NCBI GenBank assembly: GCA_026745465.1
Contig: JACYXH010000719.1
Location: 712,637-776,636 of the forward strand
Direction of reading: 5' to 3'
Origin: Lota lota
Lineage: Eukaryota > Chordata > Actinopteri > Gadiformes > Lotidae
Length of the DNA stretch: 64,000 bases
The position numbers and the translations under genes were made by a program. The notes beneath the pieces are model-generated. The model did not search any database. It saw only the letters and a program-made list of their open reading frames with translations, and had not been told where the DNA came from. This document shows, one piece after another, positions 60,404 through 64,000 of this stretch (position 1 is its first letter; each line of letters starts with the position of its first letter).

Positions 60404-61073
60404 TGTCGTAGGGTAATGTGCCTTTTGGTCCAATTGAGGTTAAGCCACACGTTGAAGTTCAATGTAGATATTTATTACAAACTATACGATAACAAACAAG
60501 AACGCAGACAGGAACTAACATAACACATACATAAATGTCAAGCGTGACCTACATCAATGATGGCTCTCGCAACCATCACCAACCGTCTCTCCCCTACCAA
60601 TGAAGCCATCCAGGCTTAAATAGCAGTAGCAGTTGGTTAGCTCCACCTCTAAGCTAAACCAAGTGATTATAAATCAATTAAACCCTCACATCAATTTTAC
60701 CCAGCCATAATACCAAAACAAAAGTATATTATTATCCTAAACCTAATACAAACACAGCACAACTTAATCCATATATTTTACCCACACATATAATAGGTAT
60801 TTTAAGAATACCTAAAAATACCCCTCACCATTTACCGCGATGGCCTGACCCAGCGCGATCCCGTGACATATATTGCGGAAGTGAATGCAAACTTGCCCTT
60901 AATGCAAGAGAACTGTGGTGAGTATGAGTGATGTGGTTTTACAGACAGAAATAACATAACGTGCGCAAATGTCCATATGCTGTTAAAAATAGTCTGTCGG
61001 CTTCCATGCCGTGGCGCTTCGTAGCGCCGTACCGTTAGTACATCCGATGCACTGTGACGATCACTTCGTCACA
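60404..61073 (-). repeat. 5' LTR of the Gmr1-like element
   Basis: Same length (670 bp) and, by eye, same sequence as 55181-55850. It supplies the promoter of the element. Confidence 0.97.
60616..60622 (-). promoter_or_regulatory. TATA-like box in the 5' LTR
   Basis: TATTTAA on the - strand (CTATTTAAGC context), about 210 bases from the LTR's inner end and 140 bases before the AATAAA. The spacing suits a U3/R promoter. The identical motif in the 3' LTR is at 55393-55399. Confidence 0.6.
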
Positions 61074-61262
61074 CTCACACATTCCTCGGCTTCTTCAACC
61101 CGCCTCAGCCCATCTACTCTGCTGTGCTGTCCCTCTCCTTCAATCCACCCCGTAACAGTAGACGGAGAGAGGGAGCGATAGATGGCCGATATGTTTGCTG
61201 TTGGCTTAAAGCAGTGAATTCTAGTAAATCATTCTAATCACACTTCTCTCCCTTCTCCCCCG

Positions 61263-61320
61263 ATTCCTCCTCCTCCTCCTCCTCCTCCTCCTCCTCCTCC
61301 TCCTCCTCCTCCTCCTCCTC
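61263..61320. repeat. (TCC)18 trinucleotide repeat
   Basis: Uninterrupted CCT units. The poly-Arg frame on the - strand is spurious. Confidence 0.96.
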
Positions 61321-61420
61321 AGCCTGTTCTCTGTCATTTCCTGTGTGACCCCACACTCCTCTCTCATTAGTAAGTCGTTTCTAATTATCGGTAAGAAAAG
61401 TGCATCCCTGCTCCAACAGG

Positions 61421-61421
<1 letters not shown>

Positions 61422-61482
<61 letters not shown>
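61422..61482. repeat. (CA)30 microsatellite
   Basis: Uninterrupted CA. Confidence 0.97.
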
Positions 61483-61484
<2 letters not shown>

Positions 61485-62060
61485 TTTTCAAAAGTTCATT
61501 TTTCTGAAGATCTATAAATTCCATAATAACGAGAGAAAGGTATCCACCGTTAACACGACGGACGAGCGGGAGTCTGTGTGGGTGTGTTTGTTGTCGATTC
61601 ACACTTTAAGAGACAGCTCAACGTGAGCTCAAAAAAAAGGAGTGCGTTTGTGTGCGCTGAACATTGTCATTGACAGGACATTAAGCGTGTGTTTTGTGTG
61701 TGTTCATTGGGGTCAAGTAATCATAACCGGCAATAAACCTCCAACCGCCCTGATTGAAAGTGATGGTCTTTTACTATGGTCTTCTTATTCTGATTAGACT
61801 CCTCTTAAAGACACAGACAGTCATGGCTTGGTGCACCTAGCTGTGTGAGTCCTCTGCAGTGGTGCTGTGTGTCTAACTGTGTTTGTGTGATCTGTCTATC
61901 CCTCTAGGGTCAGGGTATCCTTGGGTTCTGGATGCCCCTGCTCGGGACTTTATATCTGGTAAAGACAAAGTGGTCTGTGTCACCCCAGCCCAGCCCCGCC
62001 CACCCAACCCCCCCAACCCCCCCACCCCCCCTTTTGCCAGCATTTTAACGGCCTACATTA
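61483..62060. other. Intronic sequence, nothing recognised
   Basis: A CCCCCCAACCC-type C-rich stretch lies at 61984-62030. Otherwise unassigned. Confidence 0.45.
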
Positions 62061-62064
62061 ATAT

Positions 62065-62280
62065 CCCCATCATTAATATCTCAACAAGCAATGTTCCAGC
62101 TTTGTGAAGTGTTACTAGAGGACCATCCTCCTTGGTCAACTCAGTGTGTGTGTATGTGTGTGTGTGTGTGGCAATAGTTCAAGCACATGTCTCTGTGTGT
62201 GTGTGTGTGTGTGTGTTTGACTAATGCCATCATTAATATCTCAACAAGCAATGTTCCACACACACACACACACACACACA
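62065..62280. repeat. Local direct duplication flanking GT arrays
   Basis: CATCATTAATATCTCAACAA followed by GCAATGTTCCA occurs at about 62069-62099 and again at about 62228-62258, separated by GT runs (62143-62170, 62193-62216). CA follows the second copy (62257-62280). Confidence 0.85.
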
Positions 62281-62487
62281 TTAGTGTGTGTGTATGAGTA
62301 TGTGTTTTTATGCCGCTTCATTTTGCGTTCAATATCCCACTGACCATGCAATGTGTACTTTTCCTTTTGGCTACATTAATCAAGTACATGGACTTTGTAA
62401 CATATGAGTTTGTTTGCCAGAAACCTCACCAGCCTGGCCTTTTTTACTACTCGCCACAGGCGTTAATGGAAAGTAATAAACTGCATG

Positions 62488-62578
62488 GTGTGTGTGTGTG
62501 TGTGTGTGTGTGATGTGTGTGTGTGTGTGTTTGGGCTCGCCAACTTCCACTCGTGTGTGTGTGTGTGTGTGTGTGTAG
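62488..62578. repeat. GT microsatellites
   Basis: Two GT runs at 62488-62531 and 62553-62577 separated by a short unique spacer. Confidence 0.9.
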
Positions 62579-62662
62579 ATGAATGGCTCTGATTATGCAG
62601 TGCAAGCTGCAGAGGACTGCGTTGATCAATGTCTTGCTTAAAAACAGACGAATGCTCCATGC

Positions 62663-62664
<2 letters not shown>

Positions 62665-62696
<32 letters not shown>

Positions 62697-63144
62697 CAAT
62701 CAATGTTTTCATCAGCCATTGCCAGCTCTCTTAATTGTTTCTGTGCATGTGTGTGTGTTGGTGTGAGTCCTCCATTTTTGTGTTGCTCTCTATAATAGTT
62801 ATGAAAGTAGTCAGCACTGGATTGATGATGCCTGTGTTCCAATCCCTCCGTTTTCACAGTGCAAACATCAGGCTGTGAGTTATATGTGCACTGCATGTAT
62901 TTGTTATGTGTTGTGAAATGCTATTTAATCCACAATGTTACAGGTCATCAAATAAAAAATGGTGTTACAGTTGTGTGTGTGTGTGTGTGTGTGGCACACA
63001 AAGTGTACGTGATGCAGTTGTGAGTCTGCAGGGGACTGCAGAATGAAAACGCTGACTGTGCAGCTCCCGGAGATTGGGAAGAGAGAGGTGAGGTGGGGTG
63101 TGTGTGTGTGTGTGTATGTGTGTGGTGGTGGGGGGGGGGGGGGG
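62665..63144. repeat. CA/GT microsatellites and G run
   Basis: (CA)n lies at 62665-62693, (GT)n at 62972-62993 and 63098-63115, and a G15 run at 63130-63144. Confidence 0.88.
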
Positions 63145-63397
63145 TAGGTGCTGAGTGGGAGTGGAATGGTGATATGGAAACGGAGGACTGGAGGGCTGGG
63201 GAGAGAGTGGGAGAAACAAGGGATGAAGGGGCTGAGGGACGGATACACTCAAACGGAGAGGAGATGAGAGTGAGGGACGGAGAGATGCAGAGAGATGATG
63301 AGTGCAGCGCAGTAGCAGCAGGTATCCTATTGGCTTCTGGTCTCAGGCAGGCTCACTTCCAGAAAGTGAATTGACTTACCTTTCCTCTGTGTAATTA

Positions 63398-63398
<1 letters not shown>
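63145..63398. other. Intronic sequence, nothing recognised
   Basis: Purine-rich but not repetitive. No feature assigned. Confidence 0.4.
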
Positions 63399-63464
<66 letters not shown>

Positions 63465-63476
63465 CACATGCACACA
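63399..63476. repeat. (CA)n microsatellite
   Basis: CA array with a CGCA interruption near the right end. Confidence 0.96.
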
Positions 63477-63700
63477 GAAACAAACAAACAATCCACAACA
63501 CCACGTGCAGCCATATGCTAACTCACAGGCTAAAACCCACTCCCGTGATGATTGATGGTCATTGTCATCACGGACGCCACCATCTGTCTATGTTGGCTCT
63601 GTCTGCATCTGTGTGTGTTGTGAAGAACTCATGCAAACCACCTCATTAATCACTACCCACTGTGCATGAGTTGTGACACGCACCATCATCCTCGTCCTCT

Positions 63701-63740
63701 CTTGTTGTTGTTGTTGTTGTTATTCTTCTTCTTCTTCTGC
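63701..63740. repeat. (TTG)n and (TTC)n trinucleotide repeats
   Basis: Six TTG units followed by five CTT units. Confidence 0.9.
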
Positions 63741-63904
63741 GTCGTCTATGAAGCCTCTCCCTGTTTGGATCCCTGACACTGTGATGCTCCACATTCTCCA
63801 CCTGTGCATCAGAATGCACTGTGGAATGTTTTGGGCAATAGTCAGAGCTATTTATCACCATTAGTTTGAACTTTGACCTAATACCTGAGGATTTTATATA
63901 TATA

Positions 63905-64000
63905 CAATATTGCCAAAGGTATTGGGACACCCCTCCGAATCATTGAATTCAGGTGTTCCAAACACTTCCATGGCCACAGGTGTATAAATTCAAGCACCTA
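63905..64000 (+). mobile_element. Tc1-like element, 5' end (cut by window)
   Basis: Starting after a TA, CAATATTGCCAAAGGTATTG and GGACACCCCTCCGAATCATT lead into AGGTGTTCC and CACAGGTGTATAAATTCAAG. This matches the left end of a second, very common teleost Tc1-type family as I remember it. The rest of the element lies beyond the window. Confidence 0.75.

Larger units (their letters stand above)
55181..61073 (-). mobile_element. Complete Gmr1-like Ty3/gypsy LTR retrotransposon
   Basis: The 5893-bp element is bounded by 670-bp LTRs that read TG...CA. I find no difference between the two by eye. A 5-bp target duplication CTCAC (55176-55180 and 61074-61078) shows a single clean insertion. On the - strand the order is 5' LTR, primer-binding-like site, one gag-pol frame, polypurine tract, 3' LTR. 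There is no envelope gene. The integrase precedes the reverse transcriptase, as in Gmr1-type elements and unlike most Ty3/gypsy members. Identical LTRs and an unbroken 4500-base frame point to recent insertion and possible activity. It lies antisense in clcn2 intron 2. Confidence 0.97.

Overview
The window looks like vertebrate nuclear DNA, most likely from a teleost fish. It has spliced exons with GT/AG borders, tRNA-derived SINEs, Tc1/mariner and hAT elements, a BEL/Pao remnant and a complete Ty3/gypsy-type retrotransposon. There is no operon structure and no plausible long host reading frame. Short tandem repeats, mainly (CA/GT)n and (GA)n, are extremely dense, and there are about eight poly(G)/poly(C) runs of 20 bases or more. 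Gadiform (cod-like) genomes are known for such repeat density and the Gmr1 retrotransposon type was first named from cod, so a gadiform is my best guess. This is inference, not proof.

The only host gene I can recognise is the 5' end of a CLC-2 chloride channel gene (clcn2), on the + strand. A TATA box lies at 21565-21571. Coding exon 1 (21768-21818) encodes 17 residues and exon 2 (46244-46385) encodes the next 47 residues plus one base. Joined in phase, they match the cytoplasmic N-terminus of CLC-2 as I know it. Intron 1 is about 24.4 kb and intron 2 runs past the window end, so every transmembrane exon lies downstream. Nearly everything from 21.8 to 64 kb is therefore intronic, and 1-21.5 kb is upstream intergenic DNA.

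Layout. 1-8.7 kb: microsatellites, a CpG-rich patch (3.0-3.6 kb) and a MITE. 9.04-10.5 kb: a Tc1-like transposon whose transposase keeps the catalytic triad but is frameshifted near its C-terminus. 11.6-16.0 kb: an internally deleted BEL/Pao retrotransposon flanked by two direct copies of an ~0.8 kb sequence. 16-21.5 kb: simple repeats and unassigned DNA. 21.6-46.4 kb: clcn2 exon 1, intron 1 with nested transposon debris, four minisatellites or palindromes and a hAT MITE, then exon 2. 46.4-55 kb: SINEs, two large minisatellites (66-bp and 50-bp units), a perfect hairpin and a C28...G28 pair. 55181-61073: a complete LTR retrotransposon on the - strand. 61-64 kb: simple repeats and the edge of a second Tc1-like element.

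The standout is the 5893-bp LTR retrotransposon. Its two 670-bp LTRs appear identical by eye, it has a 5-bp target duplication (CTCAC) and one uninterrupted 1499-codon gag-pol frame. The integrase lies before the reverse transcriptase, the Gmr1-like arrangement within Ty3/gypsy, and the capsid resembles the SCAN domain. It appears recently inserted and possibly still competent. It sits antisense in clcn2 intron 2.
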